A stretch of DNA of 64,000 nucleotides from contig NC_084922.1 in assembly GCF_958298935.1 (NCBI RefSeq), positions 45,357,958 to 45,421,957 of the forward strand. Direction: 5' to 3'. Source of the stretch: Phragmites australis. Lineage: Eukaryota > Streptophyta > Magnoliopsida > Poales > Poaceae. The notes below the pieces were generated by a model. It had not been told where the DNA came from. It searched no databases and was given only the letters and a program-made list of their open reading frames with translations. The position numbers and the translations under genes are program-made. This document shows positions 1-12,633 of the stretch, piece by piece. Numbering within the stretch: position 1 is the first letter of the stretch; the number at the start of each line of letters is the position of its first letter.

Positions 1-1150
1 CACATCGCAGGATTGGCCTTCGGAGGTGTAGCTATAAGTAGGATTTATATGTATATATTTATTTATTTATTTATTTTTATTTTTTGTTTCTCTCGTCTTC
101 CTGCAGGGGGTCAAAGCTGGCGTGTTAATCTGGCACTCCTACTTATGTACCTTGACTTTACTTGCCAACGTTTATGGAGCAACACCTCTTTTGTGCCTTA
201 TACATTTTTTTATGCATTGTGTTGGGGCATACGTGCCATGTGGCTAACCCTTTGAGAAGGATTGCGAGTACAGGTTCGTCAACCAAAAGCAAGAGTAACC
301 TTCTCAGTCACTACTCACGGAGGAGGGTCCAGTGCTCCTTAATAGCCTGAGCCTTCACTACATCTTTCGTGGTAGGAGTGCTTTGCCCTACTACACAATT
401 CCCAAGGACGCATGGACCCAGGGTTGATTGCTAACATCTTGGTTAAGGAGGAGCCGGAGGACCCCTCCGCTTCTACCTAGGAGGCTAGACTAGGTTCTGT
501 AGGGGTAACCGAGTGGTGGAGAATCTTTTAGGCCACTAGCCCGCATGACTCTCGGCATTTTGTTCTCCCTTAGGACCCCGGAGAAATAGTTCCAGCAAAT
601 ATCCTAGAGGATGTCATGGCTCAGATTAAGACACAGGATATGGAGGTCACGGAGGACTCGTCATCATCGGAACAGTTAGATTTTTTGGCCTTTGACTCCT
701 ACCCCTTCCAGGCGAAATCCTCATCTTCTACGGCTTAGGGAAACTCCATCTTTCGTAGGAGATCTTCACACTGGGAGCACTTGCGAAGTTGCCTCATGCG
801 CTGCTTTAGCCGCGGGGTTGGTGACTCCGGAGGGCGGAGATAGTTTGTCGCATCTCTCCATACTTCGGGAAGGCACCGCAGGTTAGGTTATCTGTTAGGA
901 TTGGAATGATTGTAATGCGTAACGCCAAGTGTAGTTTTTGCTCTTATTTAAATAAATTGTGATATGCCGATTTCACTTCCCTTCTCGCCTTTTACTTTTG
1001 CTCATACCTACGCTCCGAAAGTCTCCCCCTTTCTGTCCCCCTCGCACGCTACAGCCGCTAGCGGCAGGAGGGTGCAACCAAAGGGACATTTAAGTTGAGG
1101 CTAGAGGAGAGGGGGTTGAATTGAAAAAGGAAGCAACATACTAGCGATGG
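1..1150. other. Unassigned DNA with possible exon remnants
   Basis: No gene can be supported here. A pyrimidine-rich tract followed by CAG at about 95-106 looks like a splice acceptor and opens a plus-strand frame of about 45 codons rich in hydrophobic residues. A second open stretch at about 585-738 encodes an acidic, serine-rich tail that includes the residues EDSSSSEQLDF and then stops. I do not recognise either family. They may be remains of a retrotransposon or of a decayed host gene. Confidence 0.25.
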
Positions 1151-1173
1151 CATAGTGAAGCTCTTAGTTCGAT

Positions 1174-1317
1174 GGTTTGTTTCTCGATGCGACCAAGGCA
1201 TGTGGCCTTTGAGGTGCGAAGGGTTTGTTTCTCGACACGACCGAGGCATGTGACCTTTGAGGTGCGAAGGGTTTGTTTCTCAACGACCGAGACATGACTG
1301 AGGCATGTGACCTCTCA
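1174..1317. repeat. Tandem repeat, three copies of about 48 bp
   Basis: The phrase ggtttgtttctc recurs at about 1174, 1222 and 1270, an exact spacing of 48 bp. Each copy continues with gaccgaggcatgtgacc-like sequence and a gaggtgcgaag end. The third copy is disturbed by a small internal insertion. The period is a multiple of three, so it is open on the minus strand, but nothing suggests a real protein. Confidence 0.75.
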
Positions 1318-1319
1318 GG

Positions 1320-4270
1320 ACGAAGACAATGCCTAAGGTGATGCCAAAAAAAATCCCCATTGGCGCAGTGGCTATGGTCAGTATTTATATTACTATCCAA
1401 AGTATAAGTGTTCAAGCATATCCCCACAAAGTCAGTAGAGCTACAAGTCCTCACTGCACAGCCGTGCCCTAAGACTAGCTTGGTAAAACAATGTCCAGGC
1501 TCAGGCCAACCATCAACTACTCTGATAACATCACCCAACCGTCGCAGTGACCCTGGCGGCATGTGACCACAGTGCTTGACTGGCCGTCTACTTCAGTGAA
1601 TGTCTCATCCAGTCCGAAGGGTCAGCCTCCAACTACCTTATCATTAAATGCCAACCATTTAGTGGTAGGTAGTTGGTGACCGATGGGGCCCATCCCATTG
1701 GTCTACGGAGGGGGCGCTCACCCCCCCCCCCCCCATGGCTCCAAAGGTCTTTGGCCTCCGGGGGTTCCCGAGCTCTGGAGGCTTAGGTTTTCATGGCTAC
1801 TCAGAGCCCAGGGTTTCCGGAGGGATTTCGGAGACCATAACGGTCCGGTGGCCAAATTGGCAATGGTCTCCTTGCTTCTTGCCTTCAGAGAGGGTCTCCG
1901 GGTTTTGAGCTTAGAGGCCTTCAGATTTAGTCGAGCGGAGCTAAAGGCGTCGGGAGCTCCTGACGGCGACTCCCAACATTCTTTTTTTTACACGATCAAC
2001 CCATTATTTTGTTTGAAGAGTTATTAAGAGCACATTTGGAATGCTTGCCATGGCTTGCTTTGTGTGGCTGGGCAAGGTTTTGCTTGTTTGGATCACGCGT
2101 TCACTGCCTGTGCTCGGCTTGCTAATGTGAGAGACCCAAAACCGCTCTCCGACGTTGACAGCCTGGCAAGGCTAGCCTTGCCGAGAGAGGTGAGCGGGCA
2201 AGTGAACCAAACTGACCCCAACTGTCTACCGCTTGATTTTGCAGTCTTATCTTGAATCGCCGCATTCTGACAATCGTTTCGCAGCGTCAACATGACGTGC
2301 GCTAAGATGTGGTAATACAACAGGCGTGGTCATCCGCACGTTTAATCATTCATTCATGTGAACATGCGTCGACATACATAGCTAGCTTGCTGCTACTGCA
2401 TGCTCTCTCATGAGAAACGTCGCCGCCATATGCGCGTGAGCGCGCTAAGATCAACATCCAGGCTAGCTACGGGCATGGGGCCTAGCTAGCTAGCTTATTC
2501 CAGATGTTGCTTGCGGCTGGAACGCAGATCACCCAGCTAGCTAACCGCGTGTCGATGTTCCCACCCGTTGTACGGCCTCGCGCCGTGTCATGTTCTGCTT
2601 GTGTATGACTCTGCGTGTGTGAACCGGCCGTGAGCGCGCGCGCTGACACACTGATCAACTGAAAACAAGTAGGCACGCATGCGAGGGAACCCTCGCGCAG
2701 TCGCGTCGTGCCATGTGTTCTGCTTGCTTGCGTGCCATGTGAACCGGCCGTGACGTGCATGCGTGATTCGTTTTTCAGCCCGGCGCGCGCCCGCCGCTCC
2801 CGACCGAGTGGGAAATGGCCGGTGGTGCCGAGCCCACAAGCCTTCGTGGTGGGTTTATTCGCCTGTGAGCGAGCGCGCACCGAGCAGCACATGATCCCCC
2901 ACGTAGCACGTACGGCGTATACGCGCCCGCCCTGGCAGGATAGCCTGCATCACCGGCCGGTCACCTTCGGCTCGCTCATGGGCCATGGCCCCATTTTTTT
3001 GACACTCCTCAACCCGGCCACGCCGTCGGCGGCGGCGTCCGAGCCCTCGGTAAGCTGACCGCGCGGGCCGCGGGGTGCACACATCGGGTCTGAGCGGCGG
3101 CGGCTCTATTACTAGTTTACCACTGCACGCGGCGTATGCACAAATATTTGGACTTGTTTACTCGCGCACATTTTCAAGTAGTCTAGCACACTAAATTATT
3201 AACGTACACGCAATACTTTTGCTCAAACTTATAAATCCTTCTCTGGTTGCTTACCGTCGCACTCACCAAGAGAAGGCTGGATGAAGTTAACAGCTGAGGT
3301 GTGACCAGGATGTGGTCCAGGGAGCCACAAAGTTGGACTTGGTCGAAAAAGTTCGTCACCTTAGCCCCCACGGAAGAAAAAGCATATATCCCAAGGCAAA
3401 GTTAATCTGCGCCATAATTACTCCCAGCTGGTGCGACACTTATAATCAAGGTAAGAGCTGGGTCGGGGTATTGTAGTACTGCCTTGTCTACTATGCATGT
3501 TAGCCAGCTACTAGTAGATATCTAGCCCAGCCAGTGACCACACTACATATGGAAATTAAGTATAGCAACGTCTACAGGACTATGGAATGGGGAATGGCTA
3601 CTTGAATCACTTCGAGAAAACCGAGAGAATGCATCATGATCTTTATTTCTTTGCTCTCTGAGCTTCTTTGTTTCCCCTTTTAAGCCTTTAAGCCTGATCT
3701 ATCCCTCATAGGTCTGTTCGTCTTTGTGTAAGGCGTCATCTTGGTGCCAAACTCTTCTTCTCCTATTTTACCACTTGTGGCTTTCAAAAAAAAGTCTACA
3801 GGACTAAAGGTAAAGTTTACATTCATATATATTGCCTGTACTCCAGCGATTAGCTAGTTAAGCGCTAACATAAACTTTTTACTGAAGAAGCAACTCTAGC
3901 TCTTGCACGTCTCGTTCAATAAATAAAAAGGCTGAAATACTCCCCCCAAAACTGCGTACATACTACTAATTCCTCATCCTGATTATTATTAAAATACAAA
4001 CTCAATTTTCTGTAAACAACATTCACGGCGAAATTGCTCAAAAGACAGATTTTCATAGATAACACGGTATCTGATCGATCAATATATTCCACTTAACCAT
4101 TGATCAGCCCTCGATATTGCTTGTCTCGTAAAAATGCATATTAGATTCCGAACTGCCAATCTAATTAGCCTGTGAAGCTGGAAAATTTTCTTCATTACAG
4201 ATCTACGTAGACAGCGCCTTAACACTGCCTGCAGCTCATGCCTCGGCCAGCAGGAGAAAATTCTGCTTCT
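1320..4270. other. Intergenic region downstream of the WIP gene
   Basis: No supported gene. It holds a poly-C run at about 1718-1735, a GC-rich block at about 2370-3080 with a partial 121-bp duplication (gtgaaccggccgtga occurs near 2618 and again near 2739), and AT-richer DNA after 3100. The stretch from about 3900 to 4480 probably includes the 3'UTR of the WIP gene, but no clear polyadenylation signal was identified. Confidence 0.4.
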
Positions 4271-4486
4271 TCACAGCTTAATTTGGCACGAGCCATCTTA
4301 TTGCGCTAGCTATTGCTTTATTTGCATGTTTCATCTTAAATCGATCCCCTGCATGGATATATAAGCATTCTTGGTTACTGATATATCTACGTACTAGAGC
4401 TTGATCAACTTGGACACTCGCATGGGCCGGTTTCATGGCACGCATGTACGAACCGGCGTACGTACGAACCTGCAGGTGACTCGACC

Positions 4487-5959
4487 TCACCGTTGGAAGC
4501 GTATGATGCGGTCCTTGCTGGCGGCGGGCGCCTCGTCGACGGGGCAGTGGTCGGCGCCGAAGGAGCGGACGTGGTCGCTGAGGGAGCGCTTGTGCTTGTA
4601 GTCGGAACCGCAGGCGCAGAACCAGCGCTTGCCGCAGTTCTTCTCGTGCGTGCGCCAGTCGCCCTTGACGGCGAAGGGCATGGTGCAGTGGCGGCAGCGG
4701 AAGGGCTTGGCGCCGTGCTTGCGCTTGTAGTGCGTCTGCAGGGTGCGGAAGTCCTTGAGCGGCCGCGCGCGCGGGTGAGCGATGTTGTTCTTGCACCCCG
4801 CCGCGCAGCAGTAGCACGGCAGCTTCAGCATCGCCAGCGTATGCGTGCCCTTGAGCGACCCCGGGCCCTTCCGGTACTCGCGCCCGTGGCCCCACATGTG
4901 CATCTGCATATACATCAATGCATTCATGCATTAGCTTGAGTTGGAAATTTGATTAGTCAGTCAGCGCAAGGAGTAACTCGCGTTTTTCTTTCACCATTCA
5001 GCGAAATTGACTTCGATATAGCACCAATAAAACAGTGTGATCTACCTACATGCATGCATGTATTCTTGGTGCCGCAGTACATATACGACGGTAGACATTC
5101 GAACAATTGCGCATCAGCTAACATTTCTAACTACTGAACTCGTCAATTCACTCACAACTTTTGCAAGTACATGCATGCGGACGCTTCCAATTGTAACGTG
5201 TCTCTGCTTTTTTTTTCCAAAATCAACACCATAATTAAACCACGAGTTAGGCAAATCGCAAGGGAAGTAAAGAGAGATCCAAGATCACAACCACGGGAAA
5301 CGTCATAATACCTGCATGTTGTTATATCTGTTGAAGGTCTTGTTACAGACATGGCAGATAAATTGCACCGGGCCGATGAGGATCTGCGCCGGCGTCGGGA
5401 TCCAGTACCGGCAGCCCATCGGCATGCCACTCTCCGCACCCACCACGCCAAATTCTCCCACGCCGGTGTTGTTTGATCCTTCCACCGACGCCACCACCTC
5501 GCCATGCTCCTGCTCCTCCCCCTCCACCTTGCAGCCACCACGCATATGCTTCCGCTTCTCACTCTCTTCCTCGTCGTCGTCCTCCACGTAATCGTCCTCG
5601 TCTTCCATAGCAGCATCCTCAATGCAGGATCCACCAACCGGCAAGCCAATATTCAAATCCACTCCAGACTCCGGTATACCGCCGGTCGTACCACTCATGA
5701 TCTCTTCTTTGACAGGGTACTGCTCGAGATCATGGGGCCTTTCCCCCTCCTCGAGCCTGATGAGCAGCGGCAGACACGTCATACTGCTCACTTCGTGCTC
5801 TCCGCCACCTTCTCCCTCTTCCCCAAGTACTTCTTCGTGACGCCTGGACGCCATCGAGGTCGATGACGACGAGTCAGACGACGACCGCGACGACGAAGGG
5901 GAAGAGCACCGCGGCTTGAGCCAGTGGAAGAAAGGCGAGCCGACTGCCTCACCTTCCAT
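4487..5959 (-). CDS. WIP-domain C2H2 zinc-finger transcription factor (TT1/NTT-like)
   Basis: Predicted nuclear DNA-binding protein of the plant WIP family, whose Arabidopsis members (TT1, NTT/WIP2) control seed-coat pigment, transmitting-tract and root development. Two exons: 5959-5312 and 4903-4487. The intron starts GTATTA and ends ATGCAG, and joining restores the invariant [11 protein letters not shown] motif. The product is 354 residues, in the usual range. The N-terminal half is serine-rich, then has the [12 protein letters not shown] and VDLNIGLP family motifs and a very acidic block. The WIP signature begins at residue 185 ([13 protein letters not shown]). Four zinc-finger units follow: C202/C205-H218/H222, the long LPCYCC...HYKRKH unit (about 246-279), CRHC...H-C (286-306) and CACG...H (312-327). 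The start was taken at [14 protein letters not shown]; an in-frame ATG lies 7 codons upstream. The exact orthologue within the family is not settled. Confidence 0.93.
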
Positions 5960-7130
5960 GGCACAAGTCCGCAGCCTCATAGATCTTGATCACCGACAGA
6001 TCCCTAATATATATATGTGCGTACTTGCTCTCTAGATCTTGGGGTTTGGTGGAGAAGATGGGAGGAGCCGAGAAGGGAGGAGAGGAGGTAGCTATGCAGC
6101 CTAATGTCAAGGCGTGCCTGTCACGGTCCTGCAGAAAACGAAGGGTCTAAGGCCACTAATCCAGGGCCATACATATGCTCGACGCCAATGGCCTTCTCTA
6201 GCTTTATGTGTGTGTCCCTTGCCCGTTTGAAGTTTTTGGAGGATTTCACACTCGAGGCAGGCAAAGGAAATAAGAAAACCTGCTTCAGATAACGCGTGGG
6301 AGTGTGAATGCCGATCGAGCGGATGCAGAGAGTGCACCTGGGCCGTTCCTGCTACTATATAATTGTGTGCGAATCCATGCGTTAGTGTACTACTGATGGC
6401 TGCAGACGCAGAGTGCTGCGTATCTGCTGGCTTGCTTTGGTTTTGCAGACTTGGAATCGGATGGTCACTGCCGCCGTGCAGTACACAGTAGCGGTCCACG
6501 CGGCGGGGCTCTGCGGATCGTGACTAGTGAACAGTCATCACTGGCCAGTGCTGAGCGGATGCGCCGAGTGCCAGGAAATGAATGCGAGCCAAGTGCGGTA
6601 CACTGGGGCGAGAAACAGAGGAACTGAGGAAGAGATGGTTTCGTGTCCTCACGTAAACGAGCACACCGGTGTAGCCTTCTATCCTGAATTTCACTTTCCG
6701 TTTCTGTTCACTAGTCTCGCCAAGTTGTTTTTCCACTAGGTCTCCCCAATCCCTAGCTAGGAATATCCAGATTAAGACCAGACATCCACGATATTAGTCT
6801 AAACCGCTTTACCTATTACCTGCTCGCCCTCGTGCCTGGCAAGATTGGCGGAAACTGGAAAACACTTGAAGCCGACATCAGCGAGTGCAGCTTTACCTTA
6901 CTTTATCAGAGTCAGAGCACGATGCCATCACATAGCAAGACGACGTCAAAAGGCTAGCGGGCATCACCGAACAAGCTAGCTGATCACCAGAAACGCATGG
7001 TTTGTTACACAACCACACCGGTGCCGAACCATTCACCGTTCGAAAACACACAGGAAAATCACAGGGCAGGCACGAGCCGAGTGTAGCCAACAGGACCCTT
7101 TATATACAATATATGAAAAAGATACCGAAA
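5960..7130. other. Upstream region of the WIP gene
   Basis: This holds the presumed 5'UTR and promoter of the minus-strand WIP gene. An alternating TA tract lies at about 6007-6018, which may be too close to the start codon to be the TATA box. Small open frames on both strands between 6100 and 6740 have no recognisable domain and overlap each other. No other gene is supported. Confidence 0.4.
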
Positions 7131-7139
7131 TATAATATA

Positions 7140-8220
7140 AGAAAGTTTGAATTGAACGAGTTTTAAAAAGATTACATAAGTCAGATGGTTTGACAATGAA
7201 AGAATTGTACAAGACGGAGTGTTTCAAATCAGAAGAGATCCTTCTGAGCTATACGTCGGATGGTCTGATGTTGAGGGACGAACACGTCAGAGCGTTTTAT
7301 AGAACTTGTGCAAATTTTAATAGGAAAGATTTTGAACTCATTGGATGGCCAGTGCTTAGAAGAAGTATACACCAAAGGCTTTGTCAAAGTTTTTTCCAAA
7401 AGATTTTCAATGAAGATATTTACACACGTCGGATGGTCCAGTGATCAGAGGACTATATACATCACACAAATAAACATGGAGAAGTGGCTCGGACGGCTAA
7501 AGTTTACACATTAGATAGTCCGGTGATGAAGTCCTAATTAACACCATCACAATGAGTTTGAGTTGGGTTCCAAAAGCTTGTTTCTATTGTTGTACATATC
7601 AGATGGTTATGTGTTTGTACTGTTGTTAATGTTGGATCATCTGGTGTTTACAGTCTTTTCGAGCCGTTGAAGCAACCGCTAGTTTGTGGGTTTAAGACTA
7701 TAAATACCCCGTTCAACCATTTAAGTGTGCTGGAGTCTAGAGAAGCTCATAGACACTTGAGAAAACATCCAAATCACCAAAGTACTAAAAGTGATCATCC
7801 AAGTCAATTAAGAACAAGATTAAAAAGTGATCAGTGCTAATAGACCTAGCGAGAGAGAATCAAGGAATGATCCTACGTTGTACCAAGTGGTGCATCGACA
7901 CCTTAAAGTCTTGATAACTCGCCAGCACCGTGAGTCTTGGTTGCTCATACTTGTTGACCCTCTAAGTTAGTGTGGAGTGACCCTTTAAGTATAGGGATAC
8001 AAAAATTCTTACCTTGTTGGCTCAAATTCTATAGTGAAGACGATGGATAGTGACCAGAAAAAAGACTTATGGTGAAACCTTGTATTGGTGACTTGGTAGC
8101 TCAATCTACTTGAGACCTAAGTTACTCAATGGTCCTCACCGGGTGTCGCCCAGGAGCAATAACCTATGTGACTGCTCTAACATAGACCAGTGACTGTTTA
8201 TATCATCGATACTATATGAT
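7140..8220 (+). repeat. Candidate degenerate copia-type LTR
   Basis: The segment repeats phrases of the type cggatggtctgatg, ggatggccagtgc, cggatggtccagtg and agatagtccggtg, a pattern I associate with grass copia LTRs. It then has a TATA-like actataaatacc at about 7698, followed by a leader-like AC-rich stretch. No protein is encoded. I could not find matching TG...CA ends with a target duplication, so the boundaries are approximate and the class is an inference. Confidence 0.3.
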
Positions 8221-10550
8221 AAAAAAAATTTATACCAAGTTTGCACTCTCTACTATCTTTTTATTTTCATATTTACATATTCGTAATTTATCTTTGCATG
8301 TTTATCTTTCTAAGTAGTTTGATAAAATTGGATATAGCTTATAAAACTTTTAAAATGATAGAATAGACGTATAACTAAATCTAAAACATATTTAGATAAA
8401 AATTAATATAGACTTATCTCGTAAAGTTTTTAAAACTAAATTATTTTAAATATCCTAATTTATCCTTCTCTTAAAATATCACCAATCCCTACTTAAGCAA
8501 TCTGACTAGAAGTAGGTGTTCCTGCTGCCCTGGACAGGCACCCGAGGAACATTAGTGCATATGGTTCGATGCATATTCGTATATCGATTTTTGAAACGGA
8601 GGTGCCGCACACGTAGAGGCGCCAGGGGCAGCCATCATTAGCCCGGACCGGAGAAAATAGAAGGGAAGGTTAGCGCCGAATTCAAAAGCGGCACACGTAT
8701 TGGCCGTGTTGGACTCGGTCGCCTGGAACCACTCAAACGTGGTGGAATGGACTGGACTGGAAAAGTTCGATTGGAACGGAAGAAAGCAGGGCAGGACTGG
8801 GCTGTGGTACCGGGCCAGGGGCTTGAGGCTCGAGCCGAACGCAGCCGATGGGCCACACGCCACGTACAAGCCCCGCAAACCCATGCGCGACGCGTTACGC
8901 GTCTCCGCGCTATAGAGTTTTATTTAAAATATTTTTTCTTTTTATTAATTTAACAAAATTCGAACCGTTTAAAAACGTGAATGCTAAACAGTTGTTAGCT
9001 ATTTATTTTTGTGTTTGCAGTCGATTTTCCGTCCGTCCGATGCCGTTTGACGATTCATGCCGCAGACGTCCCCTGGCATGCTTGCTATGTGTTGTGGGCT
9101 GGTTCTTTCTTTTCTTTCTGTTCCATGTGTGGGCTTTTATGTTTTTGTTTACGGCCCGGTTGCGAGAGACGAGCCGAGTCGCTGCTTCTGTTTGTGGATA
9201 TGAGAGTGTGATAACAGGGTTCCAAAAATTCATCGAAAATTAGTTGAATATCACAATAACCAGTTAATTCAGTCCCATCGAATTCTGAATTTGATCAGTT
9301 TTTGAATTTTAAATTCAAAAAATTCAAAAAAATAGTCACACTAGGGTGGTGATTTCCTGCGCTATTAACGTGAGAGATGGGGTGGTGATTTCATGTTGTT
9401 TGTTGGGGCTTCTGTTTTTGATACTGTTTGTTTGTTAACCCTTGAAATTGACACTTCAATAATTTTACAAACAAAATAAAATCTTAATTCTGTTCCGCCT
9501 CAATCTTTGGTTAGTATTTTTGTTGTATTTGATTTTTTATATTTCAGATGGTTTTTTTGTTTTTATTCTTGTTTGTTTGTTGTAGTTCCGATTCACCCAA
9601 CGAATAAGATATTCAAGCCCGTTATGATCACTGTTCATTAGGCATCAATTAAGCATTCTCTATTTCTTCAACAAGTTCGTTAAATCGGTGGTTTACAAAT
9701 CGTCAACAAATAGACTTTGAAAAAACTTATTATAATATGTTGGGTTGGGTTGGGGATGGTCCACAATTATTAAGACATAAGTTAACCTTCTTCTTTTTAG
9801 GTTAAAACATTGTTTAGTATAAGTAGTTTAGGATAAGGGCAGGCCTCTTTTGAAGGGAATTGATGAGGTGCGGATGGGTATGGAGTCCAGTGATAAGACT
9901 CCTAGGGAGGAGTCGAACCGGCGGGGACTAAGCCCCCGTCCCGCACCCTCCGGTCTCCAAGAAGTTCGTGCAGTTTGGGAAGCGCCATTAAAAAAAAGTA
10001 CACATTCAGCGAGGCAAATTACTAAATTGATTAACTACTCAAATTTCATGTCCAGTTGGTTATGAACCTGAACTCGCACCCGCCATTGAGTTGGCAAGTT
10101 AAAGAGTCATTAAGGAGTGAAGAGGTTTTGGTCGTATAAATTTTTCAAGTAATCTCAGTTTTGTAAATTATATTCATTTATACTAAAATTATAGTTAATT
10201 TTAGAATAGATTCTTTGTTTGTTTTCGAATTTTTGCTGGTACTTTTACACACCTGGTAGTTTATTTCACTTTTTGGTTTGTGGCCAGAATGAATGTATGA
10301 TTTTTGAATGCAATACCAAATAATTCAGTTGTCTAAAAAAATTGACTGCAATTCAAATATATTGCAGTCAATTTTTGACTTGTTGTTTGGGGCCCAAAAA
10401 GTGACTTAAACGCAAAAATAAATCAGTTGATTTTTGTGGTTCCAATAAAGTGTATTGGATTATGTGTCACTTTTCTATTGGCTGAAAAATTTGACTGCAA
10501 TCCAAAAGAAAAATAGCTGACTATTATATAGACAATCCCAAAAACTTTAA
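8221..10550. other. Intergenic region, no gene
   Basis: AT-rich DNA with a GC-richer island at about 8550-8920 and open frames on both strands that match nothing I recognise. A small palindromic piece at about 9285-9335 is built on aaattcaaaaaattcaaa. Several self-similar phrases around ttgactgcaat occur between 10330 and 10500. This is probably old transposon sequence. Confidence 0.35.
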
Positions 10551-11203
10551 AAAATAGCAAAACTAGGTGCCTATTCATGGACAAGGTAGGGCCCACCATT
10601 AACAGTGAATGGGTGATTTTTAGGCATGTTGCTAGTTCATTTGGTGACAGAATTACTTACTGTGTAATATATCTAAAAAAATTATATATTTTTTTCACGT
10701 AAACTTAGATGGTGTTGATTTTTATATAAAAATTATTGCTCTTGATGATTTTTTTAATTGATCATTTTTCTATTTGAAACCATTTGAAGGTCGAAATTTT
10801 TTCTGGAAGATTTAGATCTATATTTTTCAGATCTGAACACTTAGCAACTTTTTCGGCATTAAAATGGCTCCTAATGAAAAACTAGTTAATTATAAAGTTG
10901 TAGATCTCATTAAGAACTATAATTATCATATAAATATCATCTGCATCTAAGTTCATATAAAATGTTATGATTTTTTAAAGATATGCAACACATAGAGTAG
11001 CCATGTCGCCCAATAAACAAGCGCCGTACCTAAAAATCACCCATTCATCTAGCAACATGTCACCTAAACTCCCATTAGGTGAATTTTATATGTCGCTCAA
11101 CGAACGGCTTCCATCCTCAATTGCTCTACTCTACGGCAAAGGGAAGATGCGAACCGTATGAACTAATGAGCGGACAGCAGGCACCTAGTTTTATTATTTT
11201 TTG
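10551..11203. mobile_element. Non-autonomous MULE-like element with inverted ends
   Basis: The left end reads aaaactaggtgcc and the right end is its reverse complement (ggcacctagtttt), followed by AT-rich flanks on both sides. A second inverted pair lies inside: gggtgatttttaggcatgttgct near 10611 matches the complement of aaaatcacccattcatctagcaacatg near 11033. No coding capacity is present. The long inverted ends with AT-rich margins suggest a Mutator-like MITE. The target duplication is obscured by A/T runs. Confidence 0.55.
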
Positions 11204-11900
11204 AAATAGCACCTATTTTTGTTAAATTTAAAAAAATAAAAATATACTTTAAATAAAAATCCCGGTATATAGTCAATGGGACCGTGTGTCCGTCCCAGGC
11301 TCATTCGGTCCATAGAGATTATTAGCTGGAAGCTTGCACTTGTCGACCCATTTTGATCTCCAACATTGCTGCAATGGCTCTCAGACCTTAAGATTTCCTC
11401 CTCAATGGGATGTTCATGAAGAAATGCTGGAACATTATTAAGAGGATTTGTGCAACGATTTCTACAATGACACTCTGGATCTGCAGTGAATAAACAGCTC
11501 CATCACTTTGACCTGACTCTACTAATGATTGCCTCTCCGTTGTTGGATATAATGGTTAATTAGTCTTTAGTTCATAGCTATTTCGTAATCATAACAAGAT
11601 GTTTTGCACACATACAAATTTGACACACTGAAGATGCTTTTGGATGTATATAGCTGAATATTCTTTCAGATTTTACAACTTGTTTGATCAATTGGCTAAC
11701 ATAGTTTTCATTTGCCAACAACCCACACCTTTGTACAGTTGAGGGAGCATGGGAGAATCGATAGATAGTTGCTTATGGTTGTCGCTTTGTTTTTCAGGTC
11801 ACACACTAAGCATAACTACGCTGTTGAAGCTTCTAATTAGTAGTAGGTTATTGTATTATGTTACTTTACAAATAAATATATCGTTGTATCATATTGATTA
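11204..11900. other. Intergenic, no gene seen
   Basis: Mixed-composition DNA leading into the broken ORF at 11916. Short open stretches only. It may be the 5' part of the transposon-associated gene remnant that follows. Confidence 0.3.
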
Positions 11901-12633
11901 AATTGAAGGAATCCAATGTATGCAAAAGACACTAATCCTATCTGGTATAGACCTAAATGGCTTAATCGAGATGTGGTTGCTGACATGAATAACATAAATA
12001 AGGTATCTGCATTAGGAACTTACATTTCTTCAAATCGAGACGCTGATGAGGTAGTTGGCACTGAAGGTTCAAGGGCAGAAGGCATCAAAGGCGCAACGGA
12101 AGGGGAGCTGGGAAGAGGAAGGGAAGCCCGTCAGAAGAACATGTGGAACAATTTAATGATCTACAAGTAAGATAATTAGAGGCAATAAAAAGCATGGCAG
12201 CTGCTGCAAGAGCACATGCTCGAGCCATTGTCTTTCAGGCTATAGCTGATAAAGAGCTGTTCAGGCTCCAGCTGAAAAGGAGAAGGTGAAGGTAGAAAAA
12301 ATGAAGCATTTCAATGAACTCTAAAGATTGATACCTCACCATACAGTGAGGCGCAAAAAACACGCCATGAAAAGACGCTGGACTATTTATCAGTGGTGGA
12401 GCTAAGATTTTACCATTAGATGTACCCATCCAATAATGTACAAGTATAAAATTTTGTAGCACTGCAAATCAAATATACAAGTATAAAATTACTAAAAATA
12501 CGATATACATATATTAAAAAAAGTCTCAATACCATAAATATTACAATATAAAATATAAACTATCCAAATAGGAAACTAAGTCTTGCATAAATAGAAGATT
12601 ATAATATTAATCTTGATCTTTATTTGGTACTCG

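Noticed and set aside
4278..4931. A 217-codon minus-strand frame overlapping WIP exon 2
   Set aside because: Shadow frame of the zinc-finger exon; the WIP frame carries all conserved residues.
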